Assembly (NCBI GenBank): GCA_022766365.1
Contig: JALENW010000017.1
Location: 1 to 36,186 of the forward strand
DNA length: 36,186 nucleotides
From: Clostridiales bacterium
GTDB lineage: Bacteria > Bacillota > Clostridia > Peptostreptococcales > Anaerovoracaceae
Direction of reading: 5' to 3'
Shown here: positions 5,253-13,466 of the stretch, piece by piece
How the letters are laid out: every line of letters starts with the position of its first letter
How positions within the stretch are numbered: the first letter of the stretch is position 1
Notes under the pieces: model-generated
Database searches by the model: none
What the model was told of the DNA's origin: nothing
The model's input: the letters and a program-made list of their open reading frames with translations, nothing else
Translations under genes and position numbers: made by a program

Positions 5253-5340
5253 TGGCGGAGAGCCAGGGATTCGAACCCTGGGCCCTTTTAAGGGCACGGC
5301 ATTTCGAGTGCCGCACGATCGACCACTCTGACAACTCTCC
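5253..5340 (-). tRNA. tRNA-Ser (anticodon CGA), likely attachment site
   Basis: Read on the minus strand, GGAGAGT pairs with GCTCTCC as acceptor stem, followed by discriminator G and an encoded CCA (5253-5255). The anticodon loop CTCGAAA closed by CGGCA/TGCCG gives anticodon CGA (serine). The variable arm is long, as class II serine tRNAs require, and the T-loop GTTCGAATC is intact. The gene is full length, so the element restored its 3' end on integration. A promoter with TATAAT at 5352-5357 lies upstream. The other attachment copy must lie beyond the left edge. Confidence 0.93.
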
Positions 5341-5383
5341 GCAATGGGGTAATTATAACATAAAATTTGTCATTCCCCAAGTA

Positions 5384-5396
5384 TAATTACAATTTT
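5384..5396. repeat. Direct repeat flanking the insertion sequence, left copy
   Basis: TAATTACAATTTT at 5384-5396 recurs exactly at 6941-6953, immediately outside the two ends of the insertion sequence. It is the probable target duplication, though longer than the 8-9 bp usual for this family, so part of the match may be chance. Confidence 0.6.
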
Positions 5397-6940
5397 GATG
5401 GTGTCAAGTTTTTACGGACTTTTTTGTTGACAGATTAGATTACCGCCCCAAGCCTACCGATTTGTTTGATGGCATTCTGTGTGCCGGTGGCGCCATGCAT
5501 AATTGCTCTTTCCTTTTCAAAAACACTCCAGTCATATTTCTTTTCGCAGATTCTCTTGATTGTTTGCTTCGAATACTCCGAGTATCTTGTCACTTTACCC
5601 GTTCTGTAATCCTTTGCCGATAGTATTCCTCCGTTAAGTACATAGACTTTCGCTTTGCTAAGAGTACCAAGACCTTTTTCACTCCACCCCATCGGATTGC
5701 GACTGAATCTCGACGAGAGAACATGACTCACAAGTCCCTCAGTGCAGCTTCCCGGTATATTCAAAACTAGCCTGTTTCTAATTTCCTCGTAGTAGCTGAA
5801 CAGATACTTTCCGTACTCTTTCGTTCTTTTGCACGCCTTCATATCAGGCGCATTACATAGTAGTGACTTTATGATTGTTTTGAGTTGGCATTTATCATCA
5901 TTTATGATGGCGCTGCTCACTCTGCTTCTAACCCGGGCGCTTGGATAAATCTTTCCTATTTCTCTTGTTCTTTTTTCAAAATGGTATCCGTCCATCACTC
6001 GAACAACATCGCTTCTTTCCCTTAAACCATTCTTTATCCAATTGCCTCCGTCTCCATGCAGGTATACCTTGTGCAGCGTTTCATCAGAGTATGCAACGCT
6101 AATATATCCATCTACGGATTCCCACAGCCTTTTAGCATCAAAGGCTTCGTCAACGAAGTACATAGCATTTACCGTGGCATTTCTATTCTTTGATATTGGA
6201 ACTATTCCCTCTGTAACCGTAACCATAGGCACTATCTGATTCTTCTTGCCTTTAGCTTTGCCGGGCTTTTGCATATGTGCATGGTCTTCATCGGCAAATA
6301 TGTGAAGTTCCCTTACTTCCTTTCCCGTTTCCTTTGCTTCCTTTTCGGGAACCTTAATCTTCAGTATGCTGTTTCTAACGCTTTGTCTGCTGACTTTTCC
6401 ATCAGTCACAATGTTTGCGCTCTTAGCGTACGAGTACTCCGTTGCCTTGTTGATCAACTCGGCACTTACACTTTTTCCGATGCGCTCACGCTTCTCAACG
6501 GATAGTATTTCGTCTACCGGATAGAAATACCGCTGCGTGTTTTTATCATAACAATAGTCACGTTCGTAGGTCAGGGAACCAACCATCAGCATTACTGTTC
6601 TCGGAATAGATTTCTCCTTAATCACTACGCCGCTATCTTTTCTACCTATCTTGTCATTTCTAATACGCAGGTTGATTTTCGATATTACAGCAGCCATAAT
6701 ATCGAGAGAAATGTTCCTGCTGAAATCGAATATCTTTGTTCCAAGGGCATCAATATCGATTATTTCTTCCGATTCGGTTAGTTTTTCAATTTCGTTTGTC
6801 CATTCAATGAGTTTTTGTAGTATAATATTGTCCATAGAGATCTCCTTAGATGATTCGCTAAATGAAAGATTTGTAACTTCATTTTATCACAGAGGCGATC
6901 TCTTTTCCTTTTCTAAAAAAGCTCCGTAATTATTTTACAC
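5397..6940 (-). mobile_element. ISLre2-family insertion sequence
   Basis: A single transposase gene is flanked by imperfect inverted ends: GTGTCAAGTTTTTACGGA from 5401 on the left and, reading inward on the opposite strand from 6940, GTGTAAAATAATTACGGA, each followed by a T-rich run. A 13-bp direct repeat lies outside both ends. The left end could be 5397 or 5401. The element sits between tRNA-Ser and the transketolase genes, in a non-coding gap, and looks complete. Confidence 0.75.
5435..6835 (-). CDS. ISLre2-family transposase (466 aa)
   Basis: Starts at ATG 6835 behind AAGGAG. Length and motifs fit the ISLre2 (UPF0236) family: a central region with ELHIFADEDHAHMQ, YLHGDGGNWIKNGL and VVRVMDGYHFEKR, and a C-terminal GLVSHVLSSRFSRNPMGWSE. 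The Asp residues of FADEDH and HGDGGNW are candidates for the DDE catalytic set. It would catalyse cut-and-paste or copy-paste movement of the surrounding element. The frame is uninterrupted from end to end, so it may be active. Confidence 0.92.
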   Translation of the reverse strand: MDNIILQKLIEWTNEIEKLTESEEIIDIDALGTKIFDFSRNISLDIMAAVISKINLRIRNDKIGRKDSGVVIKEKSIPRTVMLMVGSLTYERDYCYDKNTQRYFYPVDEILSVEKRERIGKSVSAELINKATEYSYAKSANIVTDGKVSRQSVRNSILKIKVPEKEAKETGKEVRELHIFADEDHAHMQKPGKAKGKKNQIVPMVTVTEGIVPISKNRNATVNAMYFVDEAFDAKRLWESVDGYISVAYSDETLHKVYLHGDGGNWIKNGLRERSDVVRVMDGYHFEKRTREIGKIYPSARVRSRVSSAIINDDKCQLKTIIKSLLCNAPDMKACKRTKEYGKYLFSYYEEIRNRLVLNIPGSCTEGLVSHVLSSRFSRNPMGWSEKGLGTLSKAKVYVLNGGILSAKDYRTGKVTRYSEYSKQTIKRICEKKYDWSVFEKERAIMHGATGTQNAIKQIGRLGAVI

Positions 6941-6953
6941 TAATTACAATTTT
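6941..6953. repeat. Direct repeat flanking the insertion sequence, right copy
   Basis: Exact copy of the 13 bases at 5384-5396, directly adjoining the right inverted end. Confidence 0.6.
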
Positions 6954-6967
6954 ACTTTCCTTGAGAT

Positions 6968-8020
6968 TTATCTGTCAAAATACTCAAACACTTCATCGCA
7001 GATGTCTTCCCATGTCATTCCATATTTTCTCAGAAGCTCTTCAGGCTTTCCTGATTCACCGAAAGTGTCCCTCTGCCCCACGAATCTCATCTGAGTAGGA
7101 GCACATCTCGCGAGAACTTCAGCGATAGCAGAACCCAAACCGCCGATAACAGAATGCTCCTCACAGGAAACTATAAGCTTAGTTTCCAAAGCCGCATCCA
7201 CAATGGCATCCTCGTCCAACGGCTTGATTGTGTGCATGTCGATTACACGTGTACTAATACCCCTATTTTCAAGCATCTCCGAGGCCTTAAGTGCCTCTGC
7301 AACCATTATTCCGGTCGCAATGAGCGTAACATCACTTCCGGGTCTAAGCATAACTGATTGCCCTATCTTTATGTCTATAACAGGCGTGAACTCACCTTCT
7401 TCCATTTCCTCTTCAATGTGGCAAAGCGTTTCTCCACTCACAGAATCCGAGTCTCCGTCCTTGTAATCCTCATATATCACAGGAATGGCGGATCTACCCA
7501 GTCTTACATAGACAGGCCCTTCATACTTGATAGCTTCTCTCATCAATGCTTTCGTGCTTACGGCATCAGACGGACATATGACAGTCATATCAGGAATCAC
7601 CCTCATGAGGGCCAAGTCTTCAAAGGTCTGATGAGACGCTCCATCTTCTCCGACAGTTATTCCTGAATGAGTAGCACAGATTTTAACATTCAGTTCGGGA
7701 TATGCTATTGAGTTTCTGATTATCTCATATGCTCTTCCGGTTGCAAACATTGCAAATGTTGAAGCGCATACTACTTTACCCGTATGCGCTATGCCGGCAG
7801 CTGTACCGTACAGGTTTTGCTCTGCAATGCCTATGTTGAAAAATCTGTCAGGAAATTCCTTTGCAAAATGTTTGGTCTGTGTAGAGACAGAAAGGTCCGC
7901 GTCCATTACTATAAGATTCTCATTCTCAGAACCAACTTCAACCAAAACTTCGCCATAAGCCTGACGAGTTGCTATTTTTTCTTTTTCAGAAATATCATCT
8001 TTAATCTTGAATAATGCCAT
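6968..8020 (-). CDS. Transketolase, C-terminal subunit (350 aa)
   Basis: Covers the pyrimidine-binding and C-terminal domains of transketolase as a separate chain, as in many Firmicutes and archaea. GIAEQNLYGTAAGIAHTG holds the Glu that activates thiamine diphosphate, and SCEEHSVIGGLGSAIAE marks the C-terminal domain. With the N-terminal subunit it moves two-carbon units in the non-oxidative pentose phosphate pathway. The stop of the upstream subunit overlaps ATG 8020 (TAATG); I prefer it to ATG 8026 because it is nine bases from GGAGG rather than three. The pair is translationally coupled. Confidence 0.92.
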   Translation of the reverse strand: MALFKIKDDISEKEKIATRQAYGEVLVEVGSENENLIVMDADLSVSTQTKHFAKEFPDRFFNIGIAEQNLYGTAAGIAHTGKVVCASTFAMFATGRAYEIIRNSIAYPELNVKICATHSGITVGEDGASHQTFEDLALMRVIPDMTVICPSDAVSTKALMREAIKYEGPVYVRLGRSAIPVIYEDYKDGDSDSVSGETLCHIEEEMEEGEFTPVIDIKIGQSVMLRPGSDVTLIATGIMVAEALKASEMLENRGISTRVIDMHTIKPLDEDAIVDAALETKLIVSCEEHSVIGGLGSAIAEVLARCAPTQMRFVGQRDTFGESGKPEELLRKYGMTWEDICDEVFEYFDR

Positions 8021-8838
8021 TACCATTCACCTCCCAATTCCCTGATCGCTTCCCCGGCCTGCTCTTCATTAGGAGCTTTGCCATGCCAGCCGGCTTGATC
8101 ACACATAAACGAGACACCCTGTCCCTTGTGTGTCTTTGCCACTATCATCGTAGGTTTATCCTTGAACTCTCTGGCCTTATCTAAAGCATTGAAGATTTCT
8201 CCAAAGTCATGTCCATTGATCATCATCACATTCCAGCCAAATGCCTTGAACTTTTCATCTATGGGTCTGACAGTCATAACGTCGTCATTCGCTCCATCGA
8301 TCTGAAGTCCGTTCCAATCTACAAAAGCACAGATATTATCAAGCTTGTAGTGGGCAGCACACATTGCAGCCTCCCAAACAAGACCTTCCTGAAGTTCTCC
8401 ATCTCCCAAAATAGTATAAACCCTCTGCCCAAGCCCTTTGAGGCGAGCACCCAGAGCCATACCTACAGCGGCTGAAAACCCCTGTCCGAGGGAACCGGTT
8501 GAATGCTCAAGCACAGGCAACTTATATGAACTTGGATGTCCCTGAAAGTGACTGCCAAGTTTTCGAAGTGTATAAATATCTTCTACAGGATAGTATCCCC
8601 TTACTCCCATGGCAGCATATAGTCCCGGTGCACCGTGTCCCTTTGACAAGACAAACATATCCCTGTCCTCCTTACCGGGATTCTCCGGGTCAATATTCAT
8701 TTCCTTAAAAAATAATGCCGTCAAAATATCTGTGCTAGATAGAGAACCACCCGGATGCCCCGATTTTGCATAATATACTGCCTTGATTACATGCTGCCTT
8801 ATTTGGCGTGCAATGTCTTCATACTTTTGATAATCCAT
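8020..8838 (-). CDS. Transketolase, N-terminal subunit (272 aa)
   Basis: The thiamine-diphosphate-binding half of transketolase. KSGHPGGSLSSTDILTALFF is the conserved opening, SKGHGAPGLYAAM and HSTGSLGQGFSAAVGMALG follow, and ILGDGELQEGLVWEAAM is the GDG-type cofactor and magnesium motif. Start ATG 8838 is chosen for its GGGAGGAG site; an earlier frame start at 8877 would add 13 residues and lacks such a site. It overlaps the C-terminal subunit gene downstream, and follows nnrD by about 80 bases. Confidence 0.92.
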   Translation of the reverse strand: MDYQKYEDIARQIRQHVIKAVYYAKSGHPGGSLSSTDILTALFFKEMNIDPENPGKEDRDMFVLSKGHGAPGLYAAMGVRGYYPVEDIYTLRKLGSHFQGHPSSYKLPVLEHSTGSLGQGFSAAVGMALGARLKGLGQRVYTILGDGELQEGLVWEAAMCAAHYKLDNICAFVDWNGLQIDGANDDVMTVRPIDEKFKAFGWNVMMINGHDFGEIFNALDKAREFKDKPTMIVAKTHKGQGVSFMCDQAGWHGKAPNEEQAGEAIRELGGEW

Positions 8839-8920
8839 TCTCTCCTCCCAATCTTCTTTCCGAACCAAATCGACCAACGATAATCGATATTCAATAGCCG
8901 ATTCGTCACATATTGATTAA

Positions 8921-9793
8921 CTATTTCCGCAGAGACTTGAGAGCCTGAGCAGTTTTGTCCATAATGTCCCTTGCCAGCATACCATAAATCCCCAGTTCCT
9001 CCTCTGCTCTGTCTCCTGCAAGCCCATGGACATATACACCACAAATTGCTGCATCGACAGGATCAAGACCCTGAGCGGCAAACGACGATATTATTCCCGT
9101 AAGTACATCGCCTGAGCCGGCTGTTGCCATCCCTACGTTTCCGGTGGTATTCACAAAATAGTCTCCTCCGTTATACACAATCGTTCCTGCACCTTTCATG
9201 ACTATCGTGGCACCATATTTCTCGTGAAGTTGCTTTGCCAAGCCTCTTCTGGAAACATCATGACCAAATCTCCTGCTATCTTTTACTTTATCGCTTACAT
9301 CAATGCCTTTTAGTCTTTGTCCCTCTCTGAAATGGGGAGTCAAAACCGTTCCCCACCCTCGTGTTACCCTTTGCTTAATCTTTAACTGAAGTTCTTCCTT
9401 TGCCGAAATAACATTGAGTCCGTCCGCATCAATTATCAGCGTCTTTTTGAAGTTGTCACATAGAAATGCAAGCTTTTCGGCTGTTTTTTCTCCTATGCCC
9501 ATTCCCGGGCCAAAACCTACAGAATCATAGCGGTCTATAAACTGCTCCACCTTATCCCACGTGGTATATACAACTTCAGGAACCCAGCTTTGCACAGCAA
9601 CATGAAGACTTGGATCAGTGGATAAATACACCATACCGGCTCCTGATCTCATCGCTCCTCCCGATGCAAAGATCGCAGAGCCAAACATAGCCTCTGAACC
9701 GGCAATGACCAACGTCTTGCCCACTTCAGCTTTACTGTAGTGTTCAGGGTGTGTAGGAAGTTTTTCCATTACATAATTCTTTTCAATATTCAT
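8921..9793 (-). CDS. nnrD: ADP-dependent NAD(P)H-hydrate dehydratase (290 aa)
   Basis: A ribokinase-fold CARKD/NnrD enzyme that dehydrates damaged NADHX/NADPHX back to NAD(P)H. Visible motifs are VIAGSEAMFGSAIFASGGAM (nucleotide region), GFGPGMG, LIIDADGLNVIS, and NVGMATAGSGDVLTGIISS, the GSGD catalytic Asp motif near the C-terminus. Only the dehydratase domain is present; the NnrE epimerase usually fused in front is missing. The normally strict LTPHPGE motif reads LTPHFRE here. It lies between mgtE and the transketolase genes on one strand. Confidence 0.88.
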   Translation of the reverse strand: MNIEKNYVMEKLPTHPEHYSKAEVGKTLVIAGSEAMFGSAIFASGGAMRSGAGMVYLSTDPSLHVAVQSWVPEVVYTTWDKVEQFIDRYDSVGFGPGMGIGEKTAEKLAFLCDNFKKTLIIDADGLNVISAKEELQLKIKQRVTRGWGTVLTPHFREGQRLKGIDVSDKVKDSRRFGHDVSRRGLAKQLHEKYGATIVMKGAGTIVYNGGDYFVNTTGNVGMATAGSGDVLTGIISSFAAQGLDPVDAAICGVYVHGLAGDRAEEELGIYGMLARDIMDKTAQALKSLRK

Positions 9794-9858
9794 AGTATTC
9801 TCCCTAAGTAAAACTCCTTAAATAAATAATAAATATCTGTCTTTAGCTGATTAAATAT

Positions 9859-11256
9859 CTAAACTCCGAGGAAAATGGCTGCCATAGTAAAATACGTCAT
9901 ACAGGTTACTGTATCTGATATCGATGAAATCGCCGGATTCGCTATGAGAGCAGGGTCTATTTTGCAAAGCTTCGCAAGGAGCGGAATCATGGCTCCCAGA
10001 ACCTTCGCAAACATAACTATGGCAAACATGGATGCACACACCGTAACTGCGATTGTAAATGGCTCACCCTCCAGAACCCAAATTCTAAAAAAGTTGAGCA
10101 TGCTCAATACCGCTCCGATGATAAAGCCCACCCTAAATTCTTTACTCAAAACTCGAACCACATCTTTGGTTGATATCTCCCCCGTAGCAATACCACGAAT
10201 TACTAACGTTGCAGCCTGGGAACCTGTATTTCCGGCAGTACCCATGAGCATCGGCATGTATACAACAAGACTTGACTGATCGGAAATGAGCACCTCATAT
10301 TTAGCAATAACAGAACCTGTGACAACATATGAAACCATCAGGATTACAAGCCACGGAAGCCTGTTAATAACATGCTTGATGACAGGGATATCAAGATACC
10401 CTCTCTCAACCGTGTCAAAGTCCAGGACACCGTTCATCCTCTCAAAATCCTCTGTTGTTTCTTCTTCAATTACATCCAGAATATCGTCTACTGTAACGAT
10501 ACCTACAAGTCGGTGTTCATTATCCACTATAGGCAGAGCCAGAAATCCGTACTTCACAAAATCGGCAGCCACCACTTCCTGGTCATCATATACACTTTCA
10601 TAAACGTATTCCGTTCTCATTAGATCTTTAATCATCTCATTATCGTCACTGACAACAAGTGTGGAAAGAGAAACGATCCCTATGAGTTTTCTCCCTGCAT
10701 CTTTAACATAGCATGTGTAGATAGTCTCCGCATCCATTCCTACGTCTTTGACATGCTGCATAGCTCGTGCCACAGTCCACTCCTTCTGAAGACTTATATA
10801 ATCAGGAGTCATCAGACTGCCGGCACTGGTATCAGGATAATTGAGGAAGGTGTTGATCATCTTTCTCTCATTCTTTGGAGTCTTTTCAAGAATTTTGTCG
10901 ACAACATTTGCAGGTAATTCCTCAAGTATATCGATCTTGTCGTCAAAATCCATCTCCTTAATTATGTACTCAAGCTCTTTGTCCGTAATTATATTCACAA
11001 TCTTGATCTGATCATCGCTTGATAACTCCGAAAAAACGTCAACACTTATATCTTTAGGGAGAAGCCGAAACAAAATAACAGCTTTCTCTCCTTCTTCCTG
11101 CTCAATTTCGTCCAAAACATCTGCAATGTCAGGAGCGTTAAGCTTCAAAATCTCGTCTCTTGCTTTAAAATACTTCTTATCATTCAGGAGGCCCAGAATC
11201 CTTTCCATCGTTTCTTCTCTTATCTCTTCAAAATCATAAGAATTACTGTAATTCAA
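9859..11256 (-). CDS. mgtE: Magnesium transporter MgtE (465 aa)
   Basis: The layout is that of MgtE: an N-terminal acidic superhelical domain (about 20-140), a pair of CBS domains (about 145-265), a plug helix, then five membrane spans (about 285-465) ending ISDTVTCMTYFTMAAIFLG. The cytosolic domains sense magnesium and close the channel when it is plentiful. I take TTG 11256 as start because GGAGG stands eight bases upstream; the first in-frame ATG (MERILGLL) would remove sixteen residues and lacks a good site. First gene of a probable mgtE-nnrD-transketolase operon. Confidence 0.93.
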   Translation of the reverse strand: MNYSNSYDFEEIREETMERILGLLNDKKYFKARDEILKLNAPDIADVLDEIEQEEGEKAVILFRLLPKDISVDVFSELSSDDQIKIVNIITDKELEYIIKEMDFDDKIDILEELPANVVDKILEKTPKNERKMINTFLNYPDTSAGSLMTPDYISLQKEWTVARAMQHVKDVGMDAETIYTCYVKDAGRKLIGIVSLSTLVVSDDNEMIKDLMRTEYVYESVYDDQEVVAADFVKYGFLALPIVDNEHRLVGIVTVDDILDVIEEETTEDFERMNGVLDFDTVERGYLDIPVIKHVINRLPWLVILMVSYVVTGSVIAKYEVLISDQSSLVVYMPMLMGTAGNTGSQAATLVIRGIATGEISTKDVVRVLSKEFRVGFIIGAVLSMLNFFRIWVLEGEPFTIAVTVCASMFAIVMFAKVLGAMIPLLAKLCKIDPALIANPAISSISDTVTCMTYFTMAAIFLGV

Positions 11257-11289
11257 TTATTCAGCCTCCTTTTATCGTGTATGTAATTA

Positions 11290-11318
11290 ATTATACAATT
11301 TTTTACAAAGGTTTACAA
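11290..11318 (-). promoter_or_regulatory. Promoter of mgtE
   Basis: On the minus strand TTGTAA (11313-11318), 17-base spacer, TATAAT (11290-11295). It lies directly upstream of the mgtE ribosome site; no M-box riboswitch-like structure fits the short leader. Confidence 0.7.
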
Positions 11319-11449
11319 TACAAGGTGTGCATTGCACATGAAAATAAACATATTGCAGCCTAAGTTGTTATTTCCCTTCACATCACTTGATAATAGTGAA
11401 CTCAATAGAAATTTTATGATACAACAAATGATAAAAATTGGTTATTTTG

Positions 11450-11477
11450 TTGACAAAAAAATCTATAGTGTTATATT
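11450..11477 (+). promoter_or_regulatory. Promoter of gdhA
   Basis: TTGACA (11450-11455), 16-base spacer, TATATT (11472-11477). Predicted start is about 11484, giving a leader of roughly 47 bases before the GAGGAG site of gdhA. Confidence 0.7.
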
Positions 11478-11530
11478 TGAAGTAGTAGATTACTTACTTA
11501 AATATTCAAAAGAGAAAGAGGAGATTTGAA

Positions 11531-12874
11531 ATGGCGAAACTTGTTGAGCAATACATCGATATTGCAAAGAAGAGAAATCCTGGCGAACCTGAATTTCACC
11601 AGACAATTGAGGAAGTTCTTACTTCACTGGAACCGGTTCTTGAGGCAAACCCTCAGTATGTAGAAGCCGGGCTTCTTGATCGACTTATCGAGCCTGAGAG
11701 AATGATAACTTTTAGAGTTCCTTGGGTAGACGACGAGGGAAAAGTTCAGGTAAACAGAGGTTTCCGTGTTCAATTTAACAGCGCAATCGGGCCATACAAA
11801 GGTGGACTCAGATTTGCACCTTCTGTTTATTCGGGAGTTGTTAAGTTCTTAGGATTTGAACAGATCTTTAAGAACGCACTCACCGGTCTTCCTATCGGCG
11901 GAGGGAAAGGTGGCGCTGACTTTGATCCAACAGGAAAGTCTGATGCTGAAGTTATGAGATTCTGCCAAAGTTTCATGACAGAGCTCTATAAACATATAGG
12001 CCCTGATACTGATATCCCTGCCGGTGACCTTGGCGTTGGTGCTCGTGAAATCGGATACCTTTTCGGTCAGTATAAGAGAATCCTTGACCAATACAGCGGT
12101 GTTTTAACAGGTAAAGGAATCCCATATGGCGGCCTTCAGGGAAGAACAGAAGCCACAGGATTCGGCATTGTATTCTTCACAAGAGAAATGTTGGCACACT
12201 TTGGAGAATCACTGGAAGGTAAGAGCGTAGCAGTTTCCGGATTTGGTAATGTCGCTTGGGGTACCGTGACTAAGTTGAATGAACTGGGTGCAAAGGTTGT
12301 TACTATCTCCGGTCCTGACGGATATGTATATGACGAAGATGGAGTATCCGGTGAAAAGATTGACTTTATGCTTAAACTAAGAGCCAGCGGCGAAAACATC
12401 GTTGAACCTTATGCTGAGCAATTTAAATCCGCTAAGTTCTTCAAGGGTGAAAAACCATGGGGAGTTAAGGCTGACCTTTATATCCCTTGTGCAACTCAAA
12501 ACGAGATACACATTGAAGATGCTAAGAAAATGGTTGAGAATGGATGCAAATATCTATGCGAAGGTGCCAATATGCCTACTACCAACGATGCTCTTGAGTA
12601 TCTGCAGAAGCATAATGTTATCATTGGGCCTTCAAAGGCTGCAAATGCAGGCGGAGTTGCTTGTTCCTGCATAGAGATGGGACAGAATGCAGGGCACACG
12701 GTATTCACACCTACACAGGTATACGAACAGCTTGAGCAAATCATGATTAATATACATAAGCAAGCAGCAGCAGCATCTGCAAAATACGGATACGGTTATG
12801 ACCTGGTTAAGGGCGCAAACATTGCCGGATTCTTAAGGGTTGCGGAAGCTATGATGGCACAAGGGATCGTTTAA
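11531..12874 (+). CDS. gdhA: Glutamate dehydrogenase (447 aa)
   Basis: Hexameric small-subunit glutamate dehydrogenase, interconverting glutamate and 2-oxoglutarate plus ammonia. PYKGGLRFAPSV and LTGLPIGGGKGGADFDP contain the substrate-binding and catalytic lysines. The nucleotide domain has SGFGNVAWGT and VVTISGPDGYVYDEDG, which resembles the NAD-dependent Clostridium symbiosum enzyme, as do PCATQNEI and NMPTTNDAL. It starts at ATG 11531 behind GAGGAG. In amino-acid fermenters it regenerates 2-oxoglutarate for aminotransferases, linking it to the keto-acid operon at 29594-35371. Monocistronic, with its own promoter and terminator. Confidence 0.96.
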   Translation: MAKLVEQYIDIAKKRNPGEPEFHQTIEEVLTSLEPVLEANPQYVEAGLLDRLIEPERMITFRVPWVDDEGKVQVNRGFRVQFNSAIGPYKGGLRFAPSVYSGVVKFLGFEQIFKNALTGLPIGGGKGGADFDPTGKSDAEVMRFCQSFMTELYKHIGPDTDIPAGDLGVGAREIGYLFGQYKRILDQYSGVLTGKGIPYGGLQGRTEATGFGIVFFTREMLAHFGESLEGKSVAVSGFGNVAWGTVTKLNELGAKVVTISGPDGYVYDEDGVSGEKIDFMLKLRASGENIVEPYAEQFKSAKFFKGEKPWGVKADLYIPCATQNEIHIEDAKKMVENGCKYLCEGANMPTTNDALEYLQKHNVIIGPSKAANAGGVACSCIEMGQNAGHTVFTPTQVYEQLEQIMINIHKQAAAASAKYGYGYDLVKGANIAGFLRVAEAMMAQGIV

Positions 12875-12901
12875 TAAGTAAGTAATATGGATCTATATGT
12901 A

Positions 12902-12976
12902 ATGAGCATTATGTTTTTATGAATGCTCATCGTATAAAACACCCGGTTCTCATTCTGAGAACCGGGTGTTTATTTT
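12902..12976 (+). terminator. Double hairpin terminator of gdhA
   Basis: A first stem ATGAGCATT (12902-12910) / AATGCTCAT (12922-12930) is followed by a perfect 14-bp stem at 12939-12952 and 12956-12969 (ACCCGGTTCTCA arm) with a 3-base loop, then TTATTTTG. The second hairpin is the real terminator. Confidence 0.85.
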
Positions 12977-13466
12977 GAGGGTGTATCTATGTCCATATGC
13001 ATAGATTTCAAAATGGTTGATTCAGTTGAAATGAAAAAATATAGCTATTGACATATCCCAAACTGAAATAAAGTGCTATCGATCTGATAGCCTTTAGCAT
13101 TATAGATTTGTTAATTATGGACCACAGTACATAAAGCAAACCATAAATTCGAGAGTATGAGATTTTTTCTGTAAATTAGCCTTCTATGGTAATTTTTAAA
13201 GACTTTTGTCAGAATCGACTGACCTATTTAACATACTCAATATAAAATATTAATAAAGTCATGTCAAGGACCGCTCCTAAAAAAGCGGTCCCATTTCATA
13301 CTCTTGTAAAAATTTAAAGTGGAATTCTACCCTCACACTCTCGAGCCTGTCATACGAGCTTTTATTTTATTGGAAATATTAAAATTGCCCTGCAAACCCA
13401 GTCTACAATCTGCAAAGCAATTTCTAATATCATTCAAGCATTAATCTGTTTATAATATACTGAGGC
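12977..13466. other. Intergenic region with hairpins, no gene seen
   Basis: About 490 bases between gdhA and the end of fbp with no supportable gene. It contains small palindromes ATCTATG/CATAGAT (12985-13006) and GCTATC/GATAGC (13075-13091), and a perfect GGACCGCT/AGCGGTCC hairpin (13268-13291). Read on the minus strand that hairpin lies downstream of fbp and may help end its transcript, although the following U-tract is poor. Confidence 0.5.

Noticed and set aside
5257-5275. Possible partial duplication of the tRNA-Ser 3' end inside the window
   Set aside because: I looked for a second copy of the T-arm and acceptor bases left of 5253 and saw none, so the other attachment site must be outside the window.
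11332-11529. A 65-codon plus-strand frame just before gdhA
   Set aside because: It covers the gdhA promoter and ribosome site, has no ribosome site of its own and no recognisable motif; it is the gdhA leader read as protein.
13268-13291. Perfect GGACCGCT hairpin considered as a Rho-independent terminator of fbp
   Set aside because: Neither strand has a proper U-run after the stem, and it lies about 180 bases beyond the fbp stop; kept only as a hairpin in the intergenic entry.
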